In this document: piece after piece, positions 1 through 6,938 of the stretch | Layout of the letters: each line of letters opens with the position of its first letter | Numbering within the stretch: position 1 is the stretch's first letter | NCBI GenBank assembly: GCA_017469355.1 | Contig: JAFUGM010000007.1 | Coordinates: 1-64,000, forward strand | DNA length: 64,000 nucleotides | DNA from: Solobacterium sp. | GTDB taxonomy: Bacteria > Bacillota_I > Bacilli_A > Erysipelotrichales > Erysipelotrichaceae | Reading direction: 5' to 3' | The notes under the pieces: generated by a model | What the model was told of the DNA's origin: nothing | What the model saw: the letters and a program-made list of their open reading frames with translations, nothing else | Databases searched by the model: none | Position numbers and translations under genes: made by a program

Positions 1-52
1 AGCAGTTTGATTGAGCTGTGCTGTGATATCACGCAATCCAGTTATATCAATT

Positions 53-102
53 AAAAAGGCTGTCCCGATTCGATCTTCATGGGATCGATGAGACAGCCTT
101 TT
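53..102 (-). terminator. Intrinsic terminator of the recombinase-like gene
   Basis: The arms GGCTGTC (58-64) and GACAGCC (92-98) pair, extended inward by GATC/GATC. On the minus strand the stem is followed by a run of T (the A run at 53-57). It lies just beyond the stop of the minus-strand gene at 108. The plus-strand side also has a short T run, so it may act in both directions. Confidence 0.75.
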
Positions 103-107
103 GAATG

Positions 108-1202
108 TTACAGTCCGACCACTTTCTTCAGGAAGTCATTTCCAAGATGATTCTGAATCGAATCAATCCGCTCCTGCATCGGTACCGGGAAGCGCTCTTC
201 CCATTGACCGATACTGCCAAATGCGAGCAGAGGTTCTGCCGTGTTATGAGCAGCTTCATCTTCCGGATTCCGCTGTGCGCGATCAATCAGATAGGCATGA
301 ACCAATCCATAGCGGGAAATAAGATTTGGTGTGATGGCACTGCTGTCAACGTTGGCCGCAGCACATACGCCAAGAATCATATGATGCATTGCCCGGTAAT
401 TAAATTCCAGATGACGCGCAGTCAGGAAGAAGGCTCTGCTGTCGGTAGAGGTACCGATGAATTCATAGTAATTGCGAAGTTCCTCTGCGAAGGAATCGGA
501 GAACACAAAGGTTCCGGTATAGTCCCAGGTGATGGAACGGTTATGGGAACTCCGGACAAACTTCACCGGATAGTTGTTCAGATAATAACTGCTTTCTTTC
601 CATGGCTTGGTGGTGGGTTCAAGAAAGGTTCCGCACCCGATTCTTACTGCGAGCCGGCGGGTTTCCCCCGGCAACAGGAAGAAGTCACTGATCTTGAGAT
701 TCTGGATCTGCGCTGGGGTTAATCCAAGATACATCATGAAGGAAAGAATCAGACGTTCTTCTTTTGACAGCTGATCAAACGTGTCATGAATGCGATGAAT
801 ATCTTCTGCATTCGCAAACATGTCGGTACGGTATTCCGTCCGCTTGCGGTTTTCATTTGTCACAAGACCGCTGAATGGATTGTGATAACCCGGCCAGAGA
901 TCCGGATGACTTTCAATTCTTGTGCCGATGGAGCGGAGAGTTGCCTTATACCGATGAACCGTATTTTCAGAAAGGGTTCCTTCGGCCTGACGTTGATCAA
1001 GATAGGCAAAATATTCTTCTGCCTGTTCTTTGGTCATGGTATCGATACGATACTCCCCATCCTTATAAGAATGGAGAAGATTTAGGACTTTGCGATAGTC
1101 GTTCACGGTGGAGGGACGGTGTTCAAGCCCTTCGATGACGGCGGTCCACTGTCCGGATGTGAGTCCGTCCGGAGTCCTGTTTTTCATGGTGAATCCATAC
1201 AT
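108..1202 (-). CDS. Tyrosine-recombinase-like protein, probably catalytically degenerate
   Basis: The 364-residue protein has the layout of a phage-type integrase. An N-terminal SAM-like core-binding region (about residues 30-105) is followed by a C-terminal region whose segment LILSFMMYLGLTPAQIQNLK resembles the box I helix of tyrosine recombinases (LxxxTGLRxxELLxLxW). The catalytic Arg of that box is replaced by Thr. The box II region (ITPNLISRYG) lacks the usual His-x-x-Arg spacing, and the expected C-terminal Tyr position reads WEERFP. I therefore infer the fold but not strand-transfer activity; a DNA-binding role is possible. The start at 1202 has AGGAG about 12 nt upstream. An inverted repeat containing GGAGG lies in its leader (1241-1258). 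It has no neighbouring phage genes. Confidence 0.6.
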   Translation of the reverse strand: MYGFTMKNRTPDGLTSGQWTAVIEGLEHRPSTVNDYRKVLNLLHSYKDGEYRIDTMTKEQAEEYFAYLDQRQAEGTLSENTVHRYKATLRSIGTRIESHPDLWPGYHNPFSGLVTNENRKRTEYRTDMFANAEDIHRIHDTFDQLSKEERLILSFMMYLGLTPAQIQNLKISDFFLLPGETRRLAVRIGCGTFLEPTTKPWKESSYYLNNYPVKFVRSSHNRSITWDYTGTFVFSDSFAEELRNYYEFIGTSTDSRAFFLTARHLEFNYRAMHHMILGVCAAANVDSSAITPNLISRYGLVHAYLIDRAQRNPEDEAAHNTAEPLLAFGSIGQWEERFPVPMQERIDSIQNHLGNDFLKKVVGL

Positions 1203-1240
1203 AATTCAGCGGAAGCTCCTGAATTTGTTTTTCCTTTCTT

Positions 1241-1258
1241 CCTCCATGTTGCTGGAGG
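1241..1258 (-). other. Leader hairpin of the recombinase-like gene
   Basis: CCTCCA (1241-1246) pairs with TGGAGG (1253-1258) around a 6-nt loop, about 40 nt upstream of the start at 1202. In the minus-strand mRNA the arm contains a Shine-Dalgarno-like GGAGG. Its function is unknown; it could be chance or a structured leader. Confidence 0.35.
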
Positions 1259-1409
1259 AGTGTTTGACCTGATGCCCGTCTTCCGAAGTCAGTAGAGTTA
1301 TGTAATAGTCAAATATTACTTGCGGACGTTCCTTTTTGCAAGAAAGAAACATAAATATCGCTCATAATGCCATATATATTTCACATACTTTCACATTTTT
1401 TAACCATAT

Positions 1410-1437
1410 TTTTACGTAACGCGAAAGATATTATGAT
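1410..1437 (+). promoter_or_regulatory. Putative promoter of the small RNA
   Basis: TTTTAC (1410-1415), a 16-nt spacer and TATGAT (1432-1437) form a reasonable sigma-A promoter. It points to the structured, terminator-ended segment that begins at about 1441. Confidence 0.45.
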
Positions 1438-1440
1438 CTT

Positions 1441-1560
1441 GCAAGCAGATAACTTGCCCTGATGCCTTGCTCCCCCTTTAGCAGGTATTCAGAGATTCTA
1501 TCCCCTAAGACAGCCGAAAGGCAAAAAAAGAAAGAGTGAGGACCCGCGAGGGTCTTTTCT
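1441..1560 (+). ncRNA. Candidate structured small RNA with C-rich loops
   Basis: This stretch has no plausible reading frame but folds well by eye. There is a hairpin GCAAG/CTTGC (1441-1457) and a long interrupted hairpin (1459-1492; CTGA-TGCC-TGCT against AGCA-GGTA-TCAG) that presents CCCCC in its loop. A single-stranded TATCCCCTAA (1499-1508) follows, then a GCC-GAAA-GGC tetraloop hairpin (1513-1522). It ends in a terminator GGACCC-GCGA-GGGTCT-TTT (1540-1558). C-rich unpaired motifs that can pair with Shine-Dalgarno sites are typical of RsaE/RoxS-like regulatory RNAs of Firmicutes. I do not recognise a named family; it could instead be a leader/attenuator of the gene at 1584. Confidence 0.45.
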
Positions 1561-1583
1561 CATGGACATGATACAATCGACCT

Positions 1584-2114
1584 ATGAACTGGCTGCTTAT
1601 CGCAAATCTTCTGTATGTTTATTTGACTGCCGCAATCCTGATCCTTGTCTTCAGTGTGGGGTCTTACTCAGATATATTGACTTCCTTTCTTCTGGAGAAT
1701 CCGCAGGTTCCTTTTCTTCTTTTGATTCTTCTTGCGGTGGTGATATTGATTGGTACGGTGATTTTTGCGATTCGCTTGCGGAAGAAAATACTGACAAAAG
1801 AAGAGATCTATACGCTTGCAGGGTCTTATCGAACCATGAAGCTGCTTCAGATTCCAGCCTATCTGATTATTTTTGCGACTGGGGTATTATGCCTGTTAAC
1901 GATCTTTACCTTTGGTATTTCCGTTATTCTTTTAATCATCGATGGCATCGGTGTGGCGCTTTCAGGAATTTATGCGTTGGCAGTACTGCAGAAACTGCGG
2001 GAGAGGGAACTGATTACCACAACCAGGCAGATAGTGCTGGGTGTGATGTCTTTTGTGTTCTGCCTGGATGTAATTGCGGCAGTGATTGCGGGCAGTACAC
2101 GTACCCGAAAATAA
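1584..2114 (+). CDS. Small multi-pass membrane protein, unknown function
   Basis: The 176-residue protein has four hydrophobic segments (about residues 4-26, 42-63, 88-125 as a long pair, and 148-170) and a short charged loop (RLRKKILTKEE) after the second. No enzymatic motif is visible. An overlapping frame starting at 1562 is less hydrophobic and Cys-rich, and I judged it spurious. The ATG at 1584 has no Shine-Dalgarno sequence, but TACAAT (1572-1577) lies exactly 6 nt upstream, as expected for a leaderless transcript. The gene follows the terminator of the candidate small RNA, so it is probably transcribed from its own promoter. Confidence 0.6.
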   Translation: MNWLLIANLLYVYLTAAILILVFSVGSYSDILTSFLLENPQVPFLLLILLAVVILIGTVIFAIRLRKKILTKEEIYTLAGSYRTMKLLQIPAYLIIFATGVLCLLTIFTFGISVILLIIDGIGVALSGIYALAVLQKLRERELITTTRQIVLGVMSFVFCLDVIAAVIAGSTRTRK

Positions 2115-2182
2115 ATCCTGTTTTGGGATTCTTTTTCCGATAAGGGAATGGTAAAATGCGGTCGGACTGGGGGGAGATGACA

Positions 2183-3013
2183 ATGAAGTATATATTTCTG
2201 GATATTGACGGGACGTTATTCAGCCCAGAGCTGGGACGGATTCCTGATAGTGCGCTGGATGCGGTAGCACAGGCACGTGCCAATGGATCGAAGGTATTTC
2301 TGTGTACGGGACGGTCATTAGCGGAATGTAATCAATATCTTCAGACGGAAGTAAATGGATTTGTATTTGCGGCTGGATCGATGGTTTATGCGGATCACAA
2401 ACGGATCTTTGATCATCCGCTGGCTAAGGAAGATGAAGGCTATCTGAAACAGCTCATCCATGAGATGGGAATGGGGTATGTGGCCGAAGGTCAGGCTGGT
2501 GGTTACTGTGATGAATTTGGATATGATGCGTTGAGTCGGTATTTTGGGGGAGTTGACTGCACGGAAGAAACCCGTAAACGCCGGGCAATGATGGAAAACT
2601 GCTTCTATCCGGAGTATTACGAACACGATGAGGAAAAGATCTATAAGATCTGCGCCTATGTAAAGCACGGTGGTCATTTTACCCCGTTAAAAAACCGTCT
2701 GCCTGAGAAATATACATTGACGGTTACCGTCCGGGATCCGGACTTTGATGACTGCGCTGAGATTACCGATGCCTCCATCACCAAAGCGACCGGTATCGCA
2801 AAGATTCTGGAATTCTATGGCGCGGATGTCAGTGATGCTGTGGGAATCGGAGACAGTGAAAATGATCTGCCAATGCTCGAATACTGTGGATTCGGTATTG
2901 CGATGGGCAATGCGATGGAATCACTGAAAGCGAAGGCGGATTGGGTAACTACACCGATTCTTGAAGATGGCATTCGAAATGCTTTCCTCCATATCGGAGT
3001 TATTGAACAGTAA
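2183..3013 (+). CDS. Cof-like HAD-family sugar/nucleotide phosphatase
   Basis: The 276-residue protein belongs to the HAD Cof/YidA type. It starts with motif I DIDGTL (nucleophile and acid-base Asp), has motif II CTGRS, a large C2 cap, and the C-terminal motif GIGDSENDLPML with the Mg-binding Asp pair followed by GIAMGNA. Such enzymes dephosphorylate sugar phosphates or flavin/pyridoxal phosphates in the cytosol; the substrate cannot be read from sequence. I chose the ATG at 2183 because GGGGGAG sits 7 nt upstream and the protein then starts right at MKYIFLDIDG; an in-frame ATG at 2156 has no ribosome site. A terminator follows directly. Confidence 0.85.
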   Translation: MKYIFLDIDGTLFSPELGRIPDSALDAVAQARANGSKVFLCTGRSLAECNQYLQTEVNGFVFAAGSMVYADHKRIFDHPLAKEDEGYLKQLIHEMGMGYVAEGQAGGYCDEFGYDALSRYFGGVDCTEETRKRRAMMENCFYPEYYEHDEEKIYKICAYVKHGGHFTPLKNRLPEKYTLTVTVRDPDFDDCAEITDASITKATGIAKILEFYGADVSDAVGIGDSENDLPMLEYCGFGIAMGNAMESLKAKADWVTTPILEDGIRNAFLHIGVIEQ

Positions 3014-3037
3014 GGGATGAGACAGAACATCCCTTTT
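3014..3037 (+). terminator. Terminator after the HAD gene
   Basis: GGGATG (3014-3019) pairs with CATCCC (3028-3033), followed by TTTT. Confidence 0.7.
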
Positions 3038-3046
3038 CTATATACG

Positions 3047-3069
3047 AAAAACCCGTGGTTTCCCACGGG
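3047..3069 (-). terminator. Terminator of the CHAP gene
   Basis: CCCGTGG (3052-3058) and CCACGGG (3063-3069) form a 7-bp stem. On the minus strand it is followed by a T run (AAAAA at 3047-3051), correctly placed after the stop at 3099. Confidence 0.75.
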
Positions 3070-3098
3070 ATGATGCTCGCAATTCTCGTTCACTTTAC

Positions 3099-3575
3099 TT
3101 AATAAAGATAGATATATCCGTAAAGTGCCTGCCAGGAACGGGGATAATACGCAGGGAACCAACCTTCATGGTATCCACCGCAATAACCTCCTTCTCTGAC
3201 ATAAATCATTGAACCGTCTTCACTGACGGCACTGACATATCCAACATGGTTGGACCATACAACAATACTGTTCTCCACTGGTACGGACGATACATAGTAT
3301 CCCATCGATGCCGCACTGTTCAGCCAGCTGCCAGCTCGCCCGAAGGCGGGCAGGGCAATGCCGGTGGTTTCATAGGCAATCTGCCATGCGGACCATGTGC
3401 AGTTGCCATAGCCTCCCCAATAGGGGTTATATGCCTGGGGTGCTTCCCAGGAGGTCTCAGCTTCCCATTCCTGTGGGTCGTCCCATTCCTCTGCCTGTAC
3501 GGTGGTGGTGGTCCCCATCAGAATCCCTGCTGTAAGAATTGCGTTCATCACTTTTCTGAATCCTTTGAATTTCAT
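3099..3575 (-). CDS. Secreted CHAP-domain peptidoglycan amidase/endopeptidase
   Basis: The 158-residue protein starts with a signal peptide (basic start, hydrophobic MNAILTAGILMGTTTT, likely cleavage near VQA-EE). A short acidic, Trp-rich linker follows, and then one CHAP domain (about residues 50-158). The catalytic Cys lies in NCTWSAWQ and the His in NHVGYVSAV. CHAP enzymes cut the peptide part of peptidoglycan outside the membrane. It is clearly paralogous to the CHAP domain of the larger protein at 59737-61122 (same NCTW-AWQ, AG-WLN and GYIYL blocks) but lacks the coiled coil. An AGGAG site precedes the ATG. It is transcribed alone, divergent from metA. Confidence 0.85.
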   Translation of the reverse strand: MKFKGFRKVMNAILTAGILMGTTTTVQAEEWDDPQEWEAETSWEAPQAYNPYWGGYGNCTWSAWQIAYETTGIALPAFGRAGSWLNSAASMGYYVSSVPVENSIVVWSNHVGYVSAVSEDGSMIYVREGGYCGGYHEGWFPAYYPRSWQALYGYIYLY

Positions 3576-3900
3576 AATCAGGATGCTCCTTTCAGGTCCT
3601 TTTTGGACACTTCGGGCAGTTTAACGCTCCAGAAACACCCCGTCAACAAAGAGAAAAATGTCACAAAATTAAGCGGTTACATCCGAAAACGCTTTCATTA
3701 CATGCATGCATATACATTCTCAAGTGCGCATCAAATAAAGCTTTCCTTCACTGGACATTTAGAAACAACATGAATGCATGTATATATAGAGAAAACCTAT
3801 AGTTTCAATAAACATTTAGTATGTGAAACAACGGACAGATTTCCGCTTCAAAATGTTACAATTCTAATAATTATTAGAGTTAAGGAAAGGAGGAGAGGAA
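3576..3900. promoter_or_regulatory. Divergent intergenic region with cre-like box and palindrome
   Basis: These 325 nt between the CHAP gene and metA hold no gene. A near-perfect CcpA cre box, CGAAAACGCTTTCA, lies at 3684-3697 (one mismatch to the symmetric core TGAAAACGCTTTCA). A perfect 14-bp palindrome, CTAATAATTATTAG, lies at 3864-3877, just downstream of a possible TACAAT -10 box (3857-3862) for metA. No S-box or T-box leader is visible upstream of metA, so methionine control, if present, must use another mechanism. Confidence 0.45.
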
Positions 3901-4863
3901 ATGCCTATTAAGATCCCTGCGGGACTCCCGGCACGACAGACACTGGAATCGGAGAATATTTTCGTCATGGACAGCGATCGTGCCGTCTCACAGGATATTC
4001 GTCCTCTCCATATTCTGATCCTGAATCTGATGCCGACAAAGATCGCAACGGAGACTCAGCTTGCCAGGCTTCTGGGAAATACGCCGATCCAGGTGGATAT
4101 GGAATTACTGCGGGTACGCACGCATATCGCAAAGAATGTTTCGGCAGAACACATGATTACCTATTATCGTACTTTTGAAGAAGTGAAGGATCGCTTCTAT
4201 GACGGAATGATTATTACCGGAGCTCCGGTGGAACAGATGGAGTTTGAAGAGGTGGAGTACTGGTCAGAACTCTGTGAAATCATGGAATGGACCAAGACAC
4301 ATGTCTACAGCACATTCCACATCTGCTGGGGAGCTCAGGCTGCGCTGTACTATCACTATGGTGTTCCAAAATATCCGTTGCCGGAAAAACTGTTTGGAAT
4401 CTACCCTCATAAAGTGACACATAAGGGATCGATTCTCTTCCGCGGGTTCGATGATATCTTCCTCGTTCCGCAATCCCGCCATACAACAATTTATCGAGAG
4501 GATATTGAAAAAGTTAAGGAGCTCAAGATTCTTTCTGAAAGTGATGAAGCAGGCGTATATGCGGTTTCAACGGACGGAGGGACACAGATCTTTATCACCG
4601 GGCATTCCGAATATGATTCCAAAACACTGGAACAGGAGTACCTGCGTGACAAGAATGCCGGACTTCCGATTCATGTGCCGAGAAACTATTATCCTGACGA
4701 TGATGATACGAAAGAGCCGATTAATTCCTGGCGAAGCAGTGCAAATCTGCTTTACAGCAACTGGCTGAATTACTTTGTTTATCAGAATACTCCATACGAT
4801 CTCAGTACCTTATGGGAAATGCGCAGAACCTCAGTGAACACGAAGGATGAACTCGATCACTGA
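3901..4863 (+). CDS. metA: Homoserine O-acetyltransferase (MetA type)
   Basis: The 320-residue protein activates homoserine for methionine synthesis in the cytosol. It is a full-length Met[11 protein letters not shown] start, [13 protein letters not shown], the catalytic Cys142 in [10 protein letters not shown] and the catalytic His in TGHSEYD. Residue 111 is Glu (GAPVEQ). In characterised MetA proteins Glu at this position selects acetyl-CoA, whereas Gly selects succinyl-CoA, so I predict an acetyltransferase despite common annotation as succinyltransferase. The start has a strong AGGAGAGG site. No other methionine genes adjoin it. Confidence 0.92.
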   Translation: MPIKIPAGLPARQTLESENIFVMDSDRAVSQDIRPLHILILNLMPTKIATETQLARLLGNTPIQVDMELLRVRTHIAKNVSAEHMITYYRTFEEVKDRFYDGMIITGAPVEQMEFEEVEYWSELCEIMEWTKTHVYSTFHICWGAQAALYYHYGVPKYPLPEKLFGIYPHKVTHKGSILFRGFDDIFLVPQSRHTTIYREDIEKVKELKILSESDEAGVYAVSTDGGTQIFITGHSEYDSKTLEQEYLRDKNAGLPIHVPRNYYPDDDDTKEPINSWRSSANLLYSNWLNYFVYQNTPYDLSTLWEMRRTSVNTKDELDH

Positions 4864-4927
4864 GGTTCTTTACATTATTGATATCTGGGTATCTGTAATT
4901 CCTATCATATGGCAAAGGGCAATTCTG

Positions 4928-4956
4928 TTTTCAATCGCCGTACTTTTATTTATAAT
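4928..4956 (+). promoter_or_regulatory. Promoter of the amino-acid-binding lipoprotein gene
   Basis: TTTTCA (4928-4933), a 17-nt spacer and a perfect TATAAT (4951-4956) lie 45 nt upstream of the start at 5001. Confidence 0.6.
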
Positions 4957-5000
4957 TCCTGCGTACAGTTCCGGATGGGTTCCGGAAAGGGGGAAATGAA

Positions 5001-5780
5001 ATGAAGAAATTGACGACGGCGTTACTGGCAGGCGTATTACTTCTTGGAGGATGCGCAGGGACTTCCTCATCTGAGGATCATCTGGCCCGGATTAAGAGTG
5101 CAGGAAAGATTACGGTTGGTCTTGAAGGTGACTGGCAGCCGTTCTCCTTCCATGATGATGCGGATCAGCTGGTTGGATTTGATGTGGAAGTTGCCCAGAA
5201 TATCGCAGAGATCCTCGGTGTGGAAGCGGATATTATTGAAGCTCCCTGGGATGGATTGTTTGCGGGTGAGACAGCGGGTACTTACGATATCGTAGTTAAC
5301 GGTGTCGATGTAACAGATGAACGTGAAAAGATCTATGACTTCACGGATCCGTACGCCTATGACCACACCGTTCTTGTGACGAAGGTCGGATCTTCGATTA
5401 CTACGTTTGACGACCTCGCAGGAAAAACCACAGCGAATTCCATCGGCTCCACCTATATGGAGATTGGCGAACTCTATGGCGCAGAGGTAAAGGGTGTGGA
5501 TACACTTGCGGAAACCATGAGCCTTGTGCTCAATGATCAGGTCGATGCGACAATCAACGCAGAAACATCCGTTCAGGATTACCTGGTGACAACAGGGGAA
5601 ACCAACCTTGTGGTTGCGGCTCGTCTGGAGGAAGCTACTTCCTATGCGATTCCGCTGGTAAAGGGGAATGATAATGACTCCCTGCGGGCAGCGATCAACG
5701 ATGCGATCAAGCAGCTGAAGGACAGCGGTAAGCTTGCGGAACTCTCCATTAAATACTTCGGAGCGGATCTTACCAAATAA
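5001..5780 (+). CDS. Amino-acid ABC transporter substrate-binding lipoprotein
   Basis: The 259-residue protein has a lipoprotein signal with lipobox LLGGC (lipidated Cys at about residue 19). A family-3 solute-binding domain follows, with typical blocks KITVGLEGDWQPFSF, LVGFDVEVAQNIAEIL and DFTDPYAY. This family binds polar amino acids or cystine at the membrane surface and hands them to an ABC permease. No permease or ATPase gene is adjacent, so it is an orphan that must share a transporter encoded elsewhere. It is closed by a terminator. Confidence 0.88.
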   Translation: MKKLTTALLAGVLLLGGCAGTSSSEDHLARIKSAGKITVGLEGDWQPFSFHDDADQLVGFDVEVAQNIAEILGVEADIIEAPWDGLFAGETAGTYDIVVNGVDVTDEREKIYDFTDPYAYDHTVLVTKVGSSITTFDDLAGKTTANSIGSTYMEIGELYGAEVKGVDTLAETMSLVLNDQVDATINAETSVQDYLVTTGETNLVVAARLEEATSYAIPLVKGNDNDSLRAAINDAIKQLKDSGKLAELSIKYFGADLTK

Positions 5781-5791
5781 GTAATTCCATA

Positions 5792-5813
5792 AACCGGCAC
5801 AGCCGGTTTTTTG
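5792..5813 (+). terminator. Terminator after the binding-protein gene
   Basis: AACCGGC (5792-5798) and GCCGGTT (5802-5808) form a stem around a 3-nt loop, followed by a T run. Confidence 0.8.
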
Positions 5814-5895
5814 GTGGGATGGATGCGGTGAGTATTCATTGACGGAGAAAACAGCTTGTGCTAAATTGAATAAGCATTTGAGGAGTTTTTTCATT

Positions 5896-6048
5896 ATGGC
5901 AAAGGACAGTAAAGTAATTCTGGCTTGTTCGGAATGTCTGTCGCGGAACTACACAACGAACCGCAGAAAAAACAGCTCAAAGAGACTGGAGCTGAACAAG
6001 TACTGCCCGAAATGCGGCAGAAAGACGCTTCATAAGGAAACGAAGTAG
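5896..6048 (+). CDS. rpmG: Ribosomal protein bL33
   Basis: The 50-residue basic protein carries two zinc-ribbon Cys pairs (CSEC and CPKC) and the family signature NYTTNRR. It is the zinc-binding (C+) form of bL33 of the large ribosomal subunit. The start at 5896 (MAKDSK) follows a GAGGAG site; an upstream in-frame ATG at 5839 would add 19 unrelated residues and is rejected. It leads the rpmG-secE-nusG cluster common in bacteria. Confidence 0.95.
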   Translation: MAKDSKVILACSECLSRNYTTNRRKNSSKRLELNKYCPKCGRKTLHKETK

Positions 6049-6061
6049 GAGAGAGCTTATT

Positions 6062-6247
6062 ATGGATAAGACATTTACCTGGAGCGGTGTAAAAAAGGAA
6101 GCCAAGCGTGTACGCTGGCCCAAGCGCAAGGATGTGACGGAAGATACCATTGAAGTAGTTTCGTTCACTGCGTTTTTTGCGGTATATTTTGTGATCTGTG
6201 AGTTTGTGGTGACACAGATTCTGAAGCTGATCGGAATTGGAGCGTAA
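6062..6247 (+). CDS. secE: Preprotein translocase subunit SecE
   Basis: The 61-residue protein has the short Gram-positive SecE form. A cytoplasmic amphipathic helix with KREAKRVRWPKRKD-like basic residues precedes one C-terminal membrane helix (about residues 33-55). SecE clamps SecY in the membrane channel. AGGAGAG lies 8-10 nt upstream of the ATG, 13 nt after rpmG. Confidence 0.93.
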   Translation: MDKTFTWSGVKKEAKRVRWPKRKDVTEDTIEVVSFTAFFAVYFVICEFVVTQILKLIGIGA

Positions 6248-6252
6248 GGGAT

Positions 6253-6840
6253 ATGAGTGATAAAGAGACAAAACCTGTAAACCCCATCATTGATGATGAA
6301 CATGAGAAGCGCTGGTATGTAGTAAATACATATTCCGGGCATGAAAACCGGGTAAAGGAAAACCTTGAGAAACGTGTAGAATCCATGGGTATTCAGGATT
6401 CCCTGTTCCGGATTCTGGTTGCGGAAGAACCTGTCATTGAAGTGAAAAACAACAAGCAGGTGGAAAAGATGCAGAATATGTTTCCGGGCTATGTATTCGT
6501 TGAGATGATCATGACGGATGATGCCTGGTATGTTGTGCGTAATACTCCGGGTGTTACCGGATTTATCGGATCATCCGGTGGTGGTGCGAAACCGTTCCCG
6601 GTTTCTCCGGTAGAAATGGAATCTATTCTGCGTCGTATGGGTCAGAGTGAGAAGAAGGTTGCGGTCGACTTTGCGATTGGCGATACCGTACGGATTCTCA
6701 GCGGACCTTTCTCCGGCATGGAAGGACGTGTGAACGCGATGAATGATCAGACCCAGATTGCCAGTGTACTGACCATGCTGTTTGGCCGTGAAACACCGAC
6801 AGACATCAGCTATAACGATCTTCAGAAAGTAACCGACTAA
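6253..6840 (+). CDS. nusG: Transcription elongation/antitermination factor NusG
   Basis: The 195-residue protein has the NGN domain (KRWYVVNTYSGHENRVKENL; MFPGYVFVEMI; VVRNTPGVTGFIGSSGG) and a C-terminal KOW domain (FAIGDTVRILSGPFSGMEGRV). It binds RNA polymerase and links it to Rho or the ribosome. It starts 5 nt after secE, so translation is probably coupled. Unlike in many Bacillota, it is followed by terminators and a convergent gene rather than rplK-rplA. Confidence 0.95.
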   Translation: MSDKETKPVNPIIDDEHEKRWYVVNTYSGHENRVKENLEKRVESMGIQDSLFRILVAEEPVIEVKNNKQVEKMQNMFPGYVFVEMIMTDDAWYVVRNTPGVTGFIGSSGGGAKPFPVSPVEMESILRRMGQSEKKVAVDFAIGDTVRILSGPFSGMEGRVNAMNDQTQIASVLTMLFGRETPTDISYNDLQKVTD

Positions 6841-6861
6841 TGCATGCTCCGCATGCATTTT
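6841..6861 (+). terminator. Terminator of the rpmG-secE-nusG operon
   Basis: TGCATGC (6841-6847) and GCATGCA (6851-6857) form a stem that begins at the nusG stop, followed by TTTT. Confidence 0.75.
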
Positions 6862-6886
6862 CGTTATGAGAAGCAGATGAGATGAG

Positions 6887-6915
6887 TAAAAACAGGCAGA
6901 AGTTTGCCTGTTTTT
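6887..6915. terminator. Bidirectional terminator between nusG and the GGDEF gene
   Basis: AAACAGGCA (6890-6898) pairs with TGCCTGTTT (6905-6913), flanked by A and T runs, so it can stop transcription from both sides. Confidence 0.8.
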
Positions 6916-6938
6916 GATAGCGTCGTATTTACAGAGAA

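Noticed and set aside
1562-2143. Alternative 193-codon frame overlapping the membrane protein gene
   Set aside because: Irregular composition with many Cys and Trp and no start signal; the 1584 frame is a coherent membrane protein.
3576-3900. S-box or T-box upstream of metA
   Set aside because: No matching conserved core or terminator; only a palindrome and a cre-like box are seen.
5067-5894. 275-codon minus-strand frame over the binding-protein gene
   Set aside because: It lies antisense to a clear lipoprotein gene, has no ribosome site and no recognisable domain; a shadow frame.
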